From Curtobacterium sp. MCLR17_007 (GTDB lineage Bacteria; Actinomycetota; Actinomycetes; Actinomycetales; Microbacteriaceae): a stretch of DNA of 64,000 bases. This document shows, piece after piece, positions 52,339-63,031 of the stretch (position 1 is the first letter of the stretch; every line of letters starts with the position of its first letter). The position numbers and the translations under genes are program-made. The stretch lies in the NCBI RefSeq assembly GCF_003234655.2, contig NZ_CP126271.1, positions 868,001 to 932,000 of the forward strand, read 5' to 3'. The notes under the pieces were generated by a model. It was given only the letters and a program-made list of their open reading frames with translations, had not been told where the DNA came from and searched no databases.

Positions 52339-52817
52339 GCCGACTTCATGATGTCGGCCGTGAAGTTCTGCACCCGCTGCAGCAGCGCCGTCCCGCGCAT
52401 GGCGATCGTCGCCGGCGGGTTCAGGTGCGGAGGGGCGGTGCGGATCAGGAGCGGGCAGCCGAGGTCCTCGCAGATGTACGTGCCGATCGTGTTGCCGTTC
52501 CGCCCGGACTCACCAGCGCGTGGCGCCGAGAACAGGCGCACCTGCGTGGCCGGCTGCGGGGAGTGGCAGAACGAGCACATCGCGGCGATGCCCGGTCGCA
52601 GGGAGCCGCCGGCGGACCGGACCACGATGCCGACGGCGCGGTCGTCGATCCAGGACACGATGTAGCCGCGACGGGCCGCCTGCGGGTCGCGCCAGCCGAG
52701 GAACTCGCGGTCGTCCCAGAGCATCTCGTGCAGTCCGGGGATCGGGAGCTGGGCGAGTTCGTCCGGGCTGGCGTTCACGAACGACGAACGGATGTCTGCT
52801 TCGGTCAGTGGCTTCAC
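52335..52817 (-). CDS. FBP domain-containing protein (EF-G-binding zinc finger)
   Basis: 160 residues from GTG 52817. The C-terminal part has the treble-clef zinc site of fusidic-acid-resistance-type EF-G-binding proteins: CSFCHSPQPATQVRLFSA and YICEDLGCPLLI. The N-terminal LTEADIRSSFVNASPDELAQLPIPGL is family-typical. FBP proteins bind EF-G on stalled ribosomes. TATGGT lies nine bases before the GTG, which fits a leaderless mRNA, as no Shine-Dalgarno sequence is present. Confidence 0.88.
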   Translation of the reverse strand: MKPLTEADIRSSFVNASPDELAQLPIPGLHEMLWDDREFLGWRDPQAARRGYIVSWIDDRAVGIVVRSAGGSLRPGIAAMCSFCHSPQPATQVRLFSAPRAGESGRNGNTIGTYICEDLGCPLLIRTAPPHLNPPATIAMRGTALLQRVQNFTADIMKSA

Positions 52818-52872
52818 GGTGACAACACCATATGCCTCGGCCCCGACACGTGTCCTCACCCCGCCGGTGGGC

Positions 52873-53616
52873 TCAGTCGGTGGACAGCCGGGAGGCCCGG
52901 ATCACCGCGAGCGCACTCGTCGCGTCCGCCGTCAGCACGGCTCGCCGCACCGCATCCCGCCCGACGCGGCGCGCGGCCGCGTCGTCGGCCGCGAACTCGA
53001 CGAGCACGCGGGTCGAACGCGCCATGGCGCGCGCGCCCGGGATCCACGGGACCGCACGCTCGATGGACTCGGCGACGGCGACGACGGCCGTGTGGTGCTG
53101 TCGCAGGTGCGCGCGTTCGTGGGCGACCACGGCCTCCAGTTCGTCGGTGCGCAACCGGTCTGCCAGACCGGAGCTGACGAGCACCCCGCCGCTGCGTCCG
53201 GGGACCGCGCAGGCGAGTGCGTGGTCGGCCTCGACGACCGCCACCAGCGTGCCGTCGATCTCGCGGTGCGGCGCGCTGCCGGAACGCATCGCGTCCCGGA
53301 CGGCCCGGTGCTCGGAGCCGGGCCGGACCCGGACGGCGATCACGAACGCGATGACCGCGAGCACCGCGACGCCGACGTTCAGGCCGTGCGTGGGGGAGTC
53401 GCCGATCGCGAACGGGTCGGTGAGGGGACGGTCGGCCAACGCGACGAACCCCACGCCCACCACGAAGCCGACCGCGCCGAGCAGGACCGCGAGCGACCAG
53501 GCGACCAGCGCCGTCCGCGGACGGTCGATCGTCCACGCGGACCGGGTCAGGACGCGCGGCGCCACCACGACGACGACCAGCGCGAGGACGACCAGGACGA
53601 TCCCGGTGACCACCAC
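52873..53616 (-). CDS. M56 family membrane metallopeptidase (BlaR1-like)
   Basis: 247 residues, GTG 53616 (53613 also possible). Three hydrophobic helices precede the zinc motif VVAHERAHLRQHH (HExxH), and VEFAADDAAARRVGRDAV follows with the third ligand (E/D-x-x-A-D). No penicillin-sensing domain is attached, so it is the short M56 type. It lies 25 bases after blaI, forming a BlaI-M56 pair in which the protease cleaves the repressor on an unknown signal. Confidence 0.9.
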   Translation of the reverse strand: MVVTGIVLVVLALVVVVVAPRVLTRSAWTIDRPRTALVAWSLAVLLGAVGFVVGVGFVALADRPLTDPFAIGDSPTHGLNVGVAVLAVIAFVIAVRVRPGSEHRAVRDAMRSGSAPHREIDGTLVAVVEADHALACAVPGRSGGVLVSSGLADRLRTDELEAVVAHERAHLRQHHTAVVAVAESIERAVPWIPGARAMARSTRVLVEFAADDAAARRVGRDAVRRAVLTADATSALAVIRASRLSTD

Positions 53617-53641
53617 GCTGTCCGCTCCCGTCGTCGAGCCG

Positions 53642-54016
53642 TCAGGAGCGGGCGCGGGCGTCGAGCGCGCGGCGCAGTGCCTGCAGGTCGTCGGACGCCA
53701 GCGAACCCGTGAACTGCAGGAGCGCTGCCTCGCGGTCGGACGACGCGGCGAGGGCGTTCGACATGAGCGACGCGGTCTGTTCCTCACGCGAGTGCGTGGC
53801 GCGGAACGTCAGCGGGGCGTCGGCGTGCTGCTCGCGTTCGACGGTGCCCTTGCGGCCGAGACGGTCGAGGACGGTCAGCACCGTCGTGAGCGCCGGGCGG
53901 GGCTCCGGGAAGGCGTCGAGGACCTGGCGCGCGGTGAGCCCGCCGTCCGCCGACCAGAGCGCGTCGAGCACCGCCTGTTCGAGCTGCCCGCGGGGGCGCT
54001 GCCGTTGTCCTGCCAC
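53642..54016 (-). CDS. BlaI/MecI/CopY family transcriptional regulator
   Basis: 124 residues from GTG 54016. Winged helix: RGQLEQAVLDALWSADGGLTARQVLDAF, ALTTVLTVLDRLGRKGTVEREQ, followed by the dimer domain. TAGAGT ends seven bases before the GTG and there is no Shine-Dalgarno sequence, so the message is probably leaderless and the promoter is the likely operator. Partner of the M56 peptidase downstream. Confidence 0.9.
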   Translation of the reverse strand: MAGQRQRPRGQLEQAVLDALWSADGGLTARQVLDAFPEPRPALTTVLTVLDRLGRKGTVEREQHADAPLTFRATHSREEQTASLMSNALAASSDREAALLQFTGSLASDDLQALRRALDARARS

Positions 54017-54142
54017 AGAGGTCACTCTACGAGATGTCGAAGGCCCGGGACCCGTGCGTCCTCGCCGAGATCCGTCACATGCCGGAAACGCGACCTCGGT
54101 AGACTCCAGGTGCAACAGAACATCGAGGCCGATCACCCGCCG

Positions 54143-54354
54143 CGGGAGACGCCGTACGCCACCGCTCGTCGGTGTGTCCGGCACCGAAGGAGCAACCTCC
54201 CCGCCAATCTCTCAGGTCCAACACCGCAGCGGACAGGCCACTCTGAAAAGCAGACACGGTGCCCCCGTCGGGCGCTCCGGTGTCTCGCCCACGGTGAAAG
54301 CCGCCGGACCTCACGGGCCGCGGTGAAACTCTCAGGCCCATGACAGAGGGGGAG
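54143..54354 (+). ncRNA. Tandem glycine riboswitch
   Basis: Two glycine aptamers in series. The first has GCACCGAAGGAGCAACC (54181-54197), AATCTCTCAGG (54206) and ACTCTGAAAAG (54240). The second has CGGTGTCTCGCC, GGTGAAAGCC (54293-54302), GGTGAAACTCTCAGGCCCA (54322-54340) and GACAGAGGGGGAG. These are the conserved cores of the gcvT riboswitch family, here in the usual place 50 bases upstream of gcvT. It should switch the operon on with glycine. A TAGACT box at 54100 may be the promoter. Confidence 0.93.
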
Positions 54355-54404
54355 TTCACGTCCGACGACGGTCGTCGGGCCCTGCCCGCCAGGAGAACTC
54401 CGCC

Positions 54405-55520
54405 ATGTCCACATCCCTCCGCTCGTCCCCGCTCGAAGCGGCACACGAAGCCGCCGGTGCCGCGTTCACCGACTTCGCCGGTCACCGCATGCCCGTGCGA
54501 TACTCCTCCGACCTCGCCGAACACCACGCCGTGCGACAGGCCGCCGGCGTGTTCGACCTCTCGCACATGGCCGAGATCGGCGTGACCGGTGCCCAGGCCG
54601 TCCCGTTCCTCGACCACGCGCTCGCCGGGTCGTTCGGCGCGATGACCGTCGGTCGGGCCAAGTACTCGCTGTTGCTCGGCGAGGACGGCGGCATCCTCGA
54701 CGACCTGGTGGTGTACCGGATCGACGACGACTCGTACCTGGTCGTCGCCAACGCCGCCAACCGCGACGTGGCGGTGTCGGCGCTCCAGGCCCGTGCCGAG
54801 GGCTTCGACGTCGCTGTGTCCGACGACTCGGACACCACGGCCCTCGTCGCGATCCAGGGGCCGGCCGCCGCGGGCACGCTCGACGACCTCGTCGTCCAGG
54901 ACCGCCTGCAGCCGGAGACCCCGCTCGACGACCTGCGCTACTACCGGGTGCTGCACGCGATGTTCGACGGGTCCGAGGTCCTCGTCGCCCGCACCGGGTA
55001 CACCGGCGAGGACGGCTTCGAGATCTACAGCGCCCCGGACGTCGCCCCCGCGATCTGGGACGCCCTGCTCGAGACGGGTGCCACGCGCGGGGTCGTGCCC
55101 GCCGGGCTCGCCGCGCGGGACACCCTGCGGCTCGAGGCGGGCATGCCGCTGTACGGGCACGAACTCACGACGACGACCCGCCCCGCCCAGGCCGGGCTCG
55201 GCCGGGTGGTCGCCACCACCGGTGAGTTCGTCGGGTCGTCCGGCGTGCAGCCGCCGGACGACGCACCCGTGCTCGTCGGCCTCGTGATGGAGGGGCGCCG
55301 CGCTGCACGTGCCGGCTACCCGGTCCTGCACGACGGCACGGTCGTCGGCACGGTCACGTCCGGCGCACTGTCACCGACCCTCGGCCACCCGGTCGCGATG
55401 GCGTTCGTCGCGCCGTCCGCTGCCGCCGAGGGACAACTCCTCCACATCGACGTCCGCGGTACGGCCATCCCCGCAACGGTCTCCGCGTTCCCCTTCTACC
55501 GCCGCGCACCGAAAGGCTGA
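54405..55520 (+). CDS. gcvT: Aminomethyltransferase (glycine cleavage T protein)
   Basis: Transfers the methylene group of glycine from H protein to tetrahydrofolate. It is 371 residues, ATG after AGGAGAA. Motifs: [47 protein letters not shown] and [26 protein letters not shown], with the folate-site aspartate region. First gene of gcvT-gcvH-gcvP under the riboswitch. Confidence 0.97.
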   Translation: MSTSLRSSPLEAAHEAAGAAFTDFAGHRMPVRYSSDLAEHHAVRQAAGVFDLSHMAEIGVTGAQAVPFLDHALAGSFGAMTVGRAKYSLLLGEDGGILDDLVVYRIDDDSYLVVANAANRDVAVSALQARAEGFDVAVSDDSDTTALVAIQGPAAAGTLDDLVVQDRLQPETPLDDLRYYRVLHAMFDGSEVLVARTGYTGEDGFEIYSAPDVAPAIWDALLETGATRGVVPAGLAARDTLRLEAGMPLYGHELTTTTRPAQAGLGRVVATTGEFVGSSGVQPPDDAPVLVGLVMEGRRAARAGYPVLHDGTVVGTVTSGALSPTLGHPVAMAFVAPSAAAEGQLLHIDVRGTAIPATVSAFPFYRRAPKG

Positions 55521-55524
55521 GGTC

Positions 55525-55898
55525 ATGACCGACCAGACCGCACTGCAGTACACCAAGGACCACGAGTGGCTGCTCGTCGAGGGCGACGTCGTCACCGTCG
55601 GCATCACGGACCACGCCGCCGAACAGCTCGGCGACGTCGTCTACGTCGATCTCCCGGCCGTGGGCACCGCGGCCACCGCCGGCGACCAGCTCGGCGAGAT
55701 CGAGTCCACCAAGAGCGTCGGTGAGCTCTTCGCGCCGATCGAGGGCGAAGTCGTCGCGATCAACGACGCCGTGGTGGACACCCCCGACACCGTCAACCAG
55801 GACCCCTTCGGTGCCGGCTGGCTCGTGAAGATCAAGGTCGAGGGCACCGACTTCCCCGGCGACCTGATGGACCACGACGCGTACCGGGCGTTCGTCGC

Positions 55899-55902
<4 letters not shown>
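55525..55902 (+). CDS. gcvH: Glycine cleavage H protein
   Basis: Lipoyl carrier, 125 residues, ATG four bases after the gcvT stop. The lipoylated lysine is in [20 protein letters not shown], and YTKDHEWL near the N-terminus is typical. Shuttles the aminomethyl group between P, T and L proteins. Confidence 0.97.
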
Positions 55903-58853
<2,951 letters not shown>

Positions 58854-58870
58854 GCACACGCAACCGCACC

Positions 58871-58910
58871 GCAGAACGGCTCGGAGACCGCAGGTCCCGG
58901 GCCGTTCTGC
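58871..58910. terminator. Hairpin after gcvP
   Basis: Arms GCAGAACGGC and GCCGTTCTGC, with further pairing TCGG/CCGG inside, 18 bases after the gcvP stop. Confidence 0.8.
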
Positions 58911-59316
58911 TGTCTCCGACCCCTACACCATGTCGATCCCGGAGTGGAGCGGTCCTTCCGGCGATGGTGTGGATTGTTGCATCGAGGCATCGTCCAGCAG
59001 GCTCATGGCGGACCGTGGGCGACACCCGCAGCACCGCGGACATCGGGGGCGTGACACGACCCCGCACCGAGTGGCACACTGCGAGGACCTGTTCCGAACT
59101 GCAACGATGATGATGCAGATGCAACAATCCGGCTTGTTGCGCCGCGGAACGCCCGGTTCTTGCATGCATTCGCAAGGATCCTGCAAGTTGGTTACCAGTG
59201 TGTAACCGATCGTTCCAGGGTTTGGTGGGTGCTGGTCGCCTTGCCTACAGTGCAGAGGTCACACGCGCCCGGCGACACCTCTGTGCCTGGCGCGTCCCAT
59301 GCACCAGGAGGAACAC
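58911..59316. promoter_or_regulatory. Regulatory stretch before the peptide ABC transporter
   Basis: No gene supported. It holds GCAACAA tccggc TTGTTGC (59121-59140), a lone TTGTTGC at 58974, and GGTTAC cagtgt GTAACC (59190-59207), both perfect inverted repeats with six-base spacers. A -10 TACAGT is at 59246 with TTGGTG 18 bases upstream, so the second repeat lies just ahead of the -35 region. They look like binding sites for repressors or activators of the transporter operon. Confidence 0.6.
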
Positions 59317-60951
59317 TTGATCAAGAAGCGCGCTGGGCTCGCAGCCCTCGCCGTGCTCGGGGCCACAGCAATCGCCCTGGCCGGCTGCTCCAGCAATGGT
59401 GGCGGCAGCGGGAACGACTCGAGCTCCGGCTCGACGAACTCCTCCGGCATCGTCACCACGAACGGCAGCGAGCCCCAGAACCCGCTCATCCCGTCGAACA
59501 CCACCGAGACCGGTGGTGGCAAGATCATCAACTCGATCTTCGAGGGCCTCCGGTCCTACGACGCCGACGGCAAGCCGGTCAACGAGGTCGCCAAGAGCAT
59601 CACCACCGATGACTCCAAGGTCTTCGACATCACGCTGAACTCCGGCTGGACCTTCACCAACGGTGAGAAGATCACGGCCGAGTCGTTCACGAAGGCGTGG
59701 AACTGGGCGGCGCAGAAGTCGAACGCCCAGGGCGCGAGCTACTACTTCGCGAACATCGAGGGCTACGACGCCGACAAGGACTCGGACCTCACCGGTCTCA
59801 AGGTCAAGAGCGACACCGAGTTCACGGTGACGCTCAAGGCCGCGCAGTCGGACTTCCCGCTGTCGCTCGGCTACTCGGCCTTCGTCCCGCTGCCGTCGTC
59901 GTTCTACGACGACCCCAAGGCATTCGGTGAGGACCCGATCGGCAATGGTCCGTACAAGCTCGCCAGCAAGGACGCCTGGACGCACAACACGGACATCAAG
60001 CTCGTCACCAACAAGGACTACGAGGGCAAGCGCAAGCCGAAGAACGGTGGTCTGACGATCACGTTCTACACCTCGCAGGACACCGCGTACTCCGACGCGC
60101 AGGGTGGCAACCTCGACATCCTCGACGCCGTCCCGGACAGCGCGTTCGCGAACTACAAGTCGGACTTCCCCGACTCGAACGTGAACCAGCCGGCCGCGAT
60201 CTTCCAGGGGATCTACCTGCCCTACTACCTCGACCACTGGAAGGGCGAAGAGGGCAAGCTCCGTCGCGAGGCGGTCTCGATGTCGATCAACCGCAAGCAG
60301 ATCACCTCGAAGATCTTCGACGGCACCCGCACGCCGGCCAGCGACTTCACCTCGCCGGTCATCGACGGCTGGTCGAAGAACCTCGACGGCTCCGACGTCC
60401 TCGACTACAACAAGTCCGAGGCGAAGAAGCTGTGGGCCGAGGCCGACAAGATCTCGCCGTACAACGACACCCTCACCATCTCGTACAACGCCGACGGCGG
60501 GCACGAGGCATGGGTGACCGCGGTCTCGAACAGCATCGCGAACACGCTGGGCATCAAGGCCGAGGGCAAGGCGTACCCGACGTTCCAGGAAGCCCTGGAC
60601 GTCCAGACGAACGACAAGCTCACGGGCGGCAGCCGCACCGGTTGGCAGGCCGACTACCCGTCGCTGTACAACTTCCTCGGCCCGACCATGGGTGAGGGCT
60701 CGTCGAACAACTACTCGCGCTACGACTCCAGCGAGTACAACGACCTGCTCAAGCAGGGCCAGTCGGCCGACTCGGTCGAGGCCGGCAACAAGTACTTCGA
60801 CCAGGCCCAGGAGCTCCTGCTCAAGGACCTGCCGGAGATCCCGCTCTGGTACTCGAACGTGACCGGTGTCTGGTCCGCTGACAACGTGTCGAACGTCAAG
60901 TTCGGCTGGGACTCGGTGCCGCTGTACTACGACGTCGAGGTCAAGAAGTAA
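59317..60951 (+). CDS. Oligopeptide ABC transporter substrate-binding lipoprotein
   Basis: 544 residues from TTG 59317, chosen because AGGAGG lies six bases upstream; the ATG at 59299 precedes that site. The signal peptide MIKKRAGLAALAVLGATAIALAGC ends in lipobox LAGC, then a serine/glycine linker. The body is SBP family 5 (DppA/OppA): FEGLRSYDADGKPVNEVAKS, AESFTKAWNWAAQKS, FGEDPIGNGPYKLAS. It anchors outside the membrane and hands peptides to the permeases downstream. Confidence 0.95.
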   Translation: MIKKRAGLAALAVLGATAIALAGCSSNGGGSGNDSSSGSTNSSGIVTTNGSEPQNPLIPSNTTETGGGKIINSIFEGLRSYDADGKPVNEVAKSITTDDSKVFDITLNSGWTFTNGEKITAESFTKAWNWAAQKSNAQGASYYFANIEGYDADKDSDLTGLKVKSDTEFTVTLKAAQSDFPLSLGYSAFVPLPSSFYDDPKAFGEDPIGNGPYKLASKDAWTHNTDIKLVTNKDYEGKRKPKNGGLTITFYTSQDTAYSDAQGGNLDILDAVPDSAFANYKSDFPDSNVNQPAAIFQGIYLPYYLDHWKGEEGKLRREAVSMSINRKQITSKIFDGTRTPASDFTSPVIDGWSKNLDGSDVLDYNKSEAKKLWAEADKISPYNDTLTISYNADGGHEAWVTAVSNSIANTLGIKAEGKAYPTFQEALDVQTNDKLTGGSRTGWQADYPSLYNFLGPTMGEGSSNNYSRYDSSEYNDLLKQGQSADSVEAGNKYFDQAQELLLKDLPEIPLWYSNVTGVWSADNVSNVKFGWDSVPLYYDVEVKK

Positions 60952-60991
60952 CCCACTGAGTGCAGGTATCCTGCCTCAGCAGCACCACCGG

Positions 60992-61028
60992 ACGGGGGTT
61001 CGGGAGCCACTGGTTCCCGAACCCCCGT
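60992..61028 (+). terminator. Attenuator hairpin inside the peptide transporter operon
   Basis: Perfect 14-base arms ACGGGGGTTCGGGA / TCCCGAACCCCCGT, loop of nine, 41 bases after the lipoprotein gene and 133 before the permease. Likely lowers permease expression relative to the binding protein. Confidence 0.8.
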
Positions 61029-61161
61029 ACCGCGGCGGCACACCTTCCCCCACCACAGCGGGCGCCGCCCCCGCGTCGGGCACCCGTGTCACCACACGGA
61101 CCGTCCACCCTGACGAAATGACTGTGATCCACATGCTCGCTCCGACCCAGGCGGAGATCTG

Positions 61162-62091
61162 ATGCTCTGGTACCTCGGGAAGCGCCTCCTGCAGCTGATC
61201 CCCGTGTTCTTCGGTGCCACGTTCCTCATCTACTACATGGTGTTCTCCCTTCCGGGCGACCCCATCGCCGCGCTCTTCGGCGACCACCAGCCGTCGCCGC
61301 AGGTGATCGAACAGATCCGCGCGCAGTACAACCTCGACAAGCCCTTCTTCGTGCAGTACCTGCTCTGGATCGGTGGCCTCTTCCGGGGCGACCTCGGGCA
61401 GACGTACTCGGGCATCCCCGTGACCGAGCAGCTCGCCCAGGCCTTCCCGATCACCGCACGCCTGGCGATCCTCGCCCTGGTGTTCGAGTCGGTCGCCGGC
61501 ATCGTCGTCGGCGTCATCGCCGGTCTGCGCAAGGGCAAGCTCTTCGACGCCACGGCGCTCGTCGTGAGCCTGCTGCTCATCTCGATCCCGGTGTTCGTCA
61601 CCGGCTTCATCCTGCAGTACGGCCTCGGCATCAAGTTGGCGCTGTTCCGCGCGACGGTCTCCGGCGAGGCACCGTGGTCGGAGCTCGTGCTCCCCGCGAT
61701 CGTGCTCGCGACGGGGTCGTTCGCCTACATCGTCCGGCTCACCCGCGCCAGCGTCGCCGAGAACATGAGTGCCGACTTCGTCCGCACCGCCACGGCGAAG
61801 GGCCTGCCGCGTCGCCGGGTCATCGGCGTGCACATCTTCCGGAACTCGCTGATCCCGGTCGTGACGTACCTCGGCATCGACATCGGCAACCTGATGGTCG
61901 GCGCGATCGTCACCGAGGGCATCTTCAACATCCACGGTGTCGGCGGGACCGTGTACCAGGCCATCAAGCTCGGCCAGGGACCCACCGTCGTGTCCTTCGT
62001 CGCCGTGATGGTCATCATCTTCATGCTCGCCAACCTCCTGGTCGACCTGCTGTACGCCGTCCTGGACCCGAGGATCCGCTATGCCAAGTAA
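61162..62091 (+). CDS. Peptide ABC transporter permease (DppB/OppB type)
   Basis: 309 residues, ATG after GGAG. Six membrane helices. N-terminal YLGKRLLQLIPVFFGATFLIYYMVFSLPGDP and the LAQAFPITARLAILALVFESVAGI region, then the EAA-type loop VRTATAKGLPRRRVIGVHIFRNSLIPVVTYLG that contacts the ATPase. The stop overlaps the start of the next permease by 11 bases. Confidence 0.94.
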   Translation: MLWYLGKRLLQLIPVFFGATFLIYYMVFSLPGDPIAALFGDHQPSPQVIEQIRAQYNLDKPFFVQYLLWIGGLFRGDLGQTYSGIPVTEQLAQAFPITARLAILALVFESVAGIVVGVIAGLRKGKLFDATALVVSLLLISIPVFVTGFILQYGLGIKLALFRATVSGEAPWSELVLPAIVLATGSFAYIVRLTRASVAENMSADFVRTATAKGLPRRRVIGVHIFRNSLIPVVTYLGIDIGNLMVGAIVTEGIFNIHGVGGTVYQAIKLGQGPTVVSFVAVMVIIFMLANLLVDLLYAVLDPRIRYAK

Positions 62092-63031
62092 CACGGAATC
62101 GCGATCGGCCACGCACTACGTCGCGCCGATCGAGGAGACGCCGCTCCAGGCGATCGACAACGTCAACGAGGACGAGAAGACCCGTTCCCTCTGGACGGAC
62201 GCGTGGGACTCCATGCGCGTCCGCCCGATCTTCTGGGTGTCGAGCGTCCTGATCGTCCTGATCATCGCCGTCGCGCTGATGCCCGGCGTGTTCGCGCACG
62301 CCGACCCCCGCGCGTGCAACCTCGCCAACTCCGGCGAGAGCGGCCGTGCCGGGCACATCCTCGGCTACACACGCCAGGGCTGCGACGTGTACTCGCGCGT
62401 CATCTACGGCACGCAGAACTCGCTGCTGGTGGGCCTCGTCGCGACGATCCTCGTGGTCGTCGTCGGTGTGGTCATCGGCTCGCTCGCGGGCTTCTACGGC
62501 GGTGCGCTCGACTCGGTCGTCTCCCGCATCGGCGACATCTTCTTCTCGATCCCGACCGTCCTCGGCGCGATCGTGATCATGTCGACGATCCCGCAGCGCA
62601 GCCCCTGGACGGTGGCGCTCGTGCTGGCGGCCTTCGCCTGGCCGCAGATCGCCCGCATCATGCGCGGTGCCGTGCTGTCGGCGAAGAACGCGGACTACGT
62701 CACCGCCTCGGCGGCGCTCGGCGTCAGCCGGTTCCGCACGCTCGTGCGCCACGTCATCCCGAACTCGATCGCCCCGGTGATCGTGGTCGCGACCGTGTCG
62801 CTCGGCACGTTCATCGTCGCCGAGTCGACCCTGTCGTTCCTCGGCATCGGTCTGCCGCCGTCGTCCCTCAGCTGGGGCTACGACATCAACGCGGCCCAGG
62901 CCTCGCTGCGCACGAACCCGTCGACGATCTTCTGGCCGTCGCTCGCCCTGTCCATCACCGTGCTCGCGTTCCTCCTCCTCGGTGACGTGGTCCGCGACGC
63001 ACTCGACCCGAAGGCGAGGGCCCGCCGATGA
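62081..63031 (+). CDS. Peptide ABC transporter permease (DppC/OppC type)
   Basis: 316 residues. The N-terminal 45 residues are cytoplasmic and precede the first helix. YTRQGCDVYSRVIYGTQNSLLVGLVATILVVVVGVVIGS and the EAA loop TASAALGVSRFRTLVRHVIPNSIAPVIV match DppC. The extracytoplasmic stretch has two cysteines (ACNLANSG and GCDVYS) that might pair. Ends where the ATPase ATG begins (ATGA overlap). Confidence 0.94.
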   Translation: MPSNTESRSATHYVAPIEETPLQAIDNVNEDEKTRSLWTDAWDSMRVRPIFWVSSVLIVLIIAVALMPGVFAHADPRACNLANSGESGRAGHILGYTRQGCDVYSRVIYGTQNSLLVGLVATILVVVVGVVIGSLAGFYGGALDSVVSRIGDIFFSIPTVLGAIVIMSTIPQRSPWTVALVLAAFAWPQIARIMRGAVLSAKNADYVTASAALGVSRFRTLVRHVIPNSIAPVIVVATVSLGTFIVAESTLSFLGIGLPPSSLSWGYDINAAQASLRTNPSTIFWPSLALSITVLAFLLLGDVVRDALDPKARARR

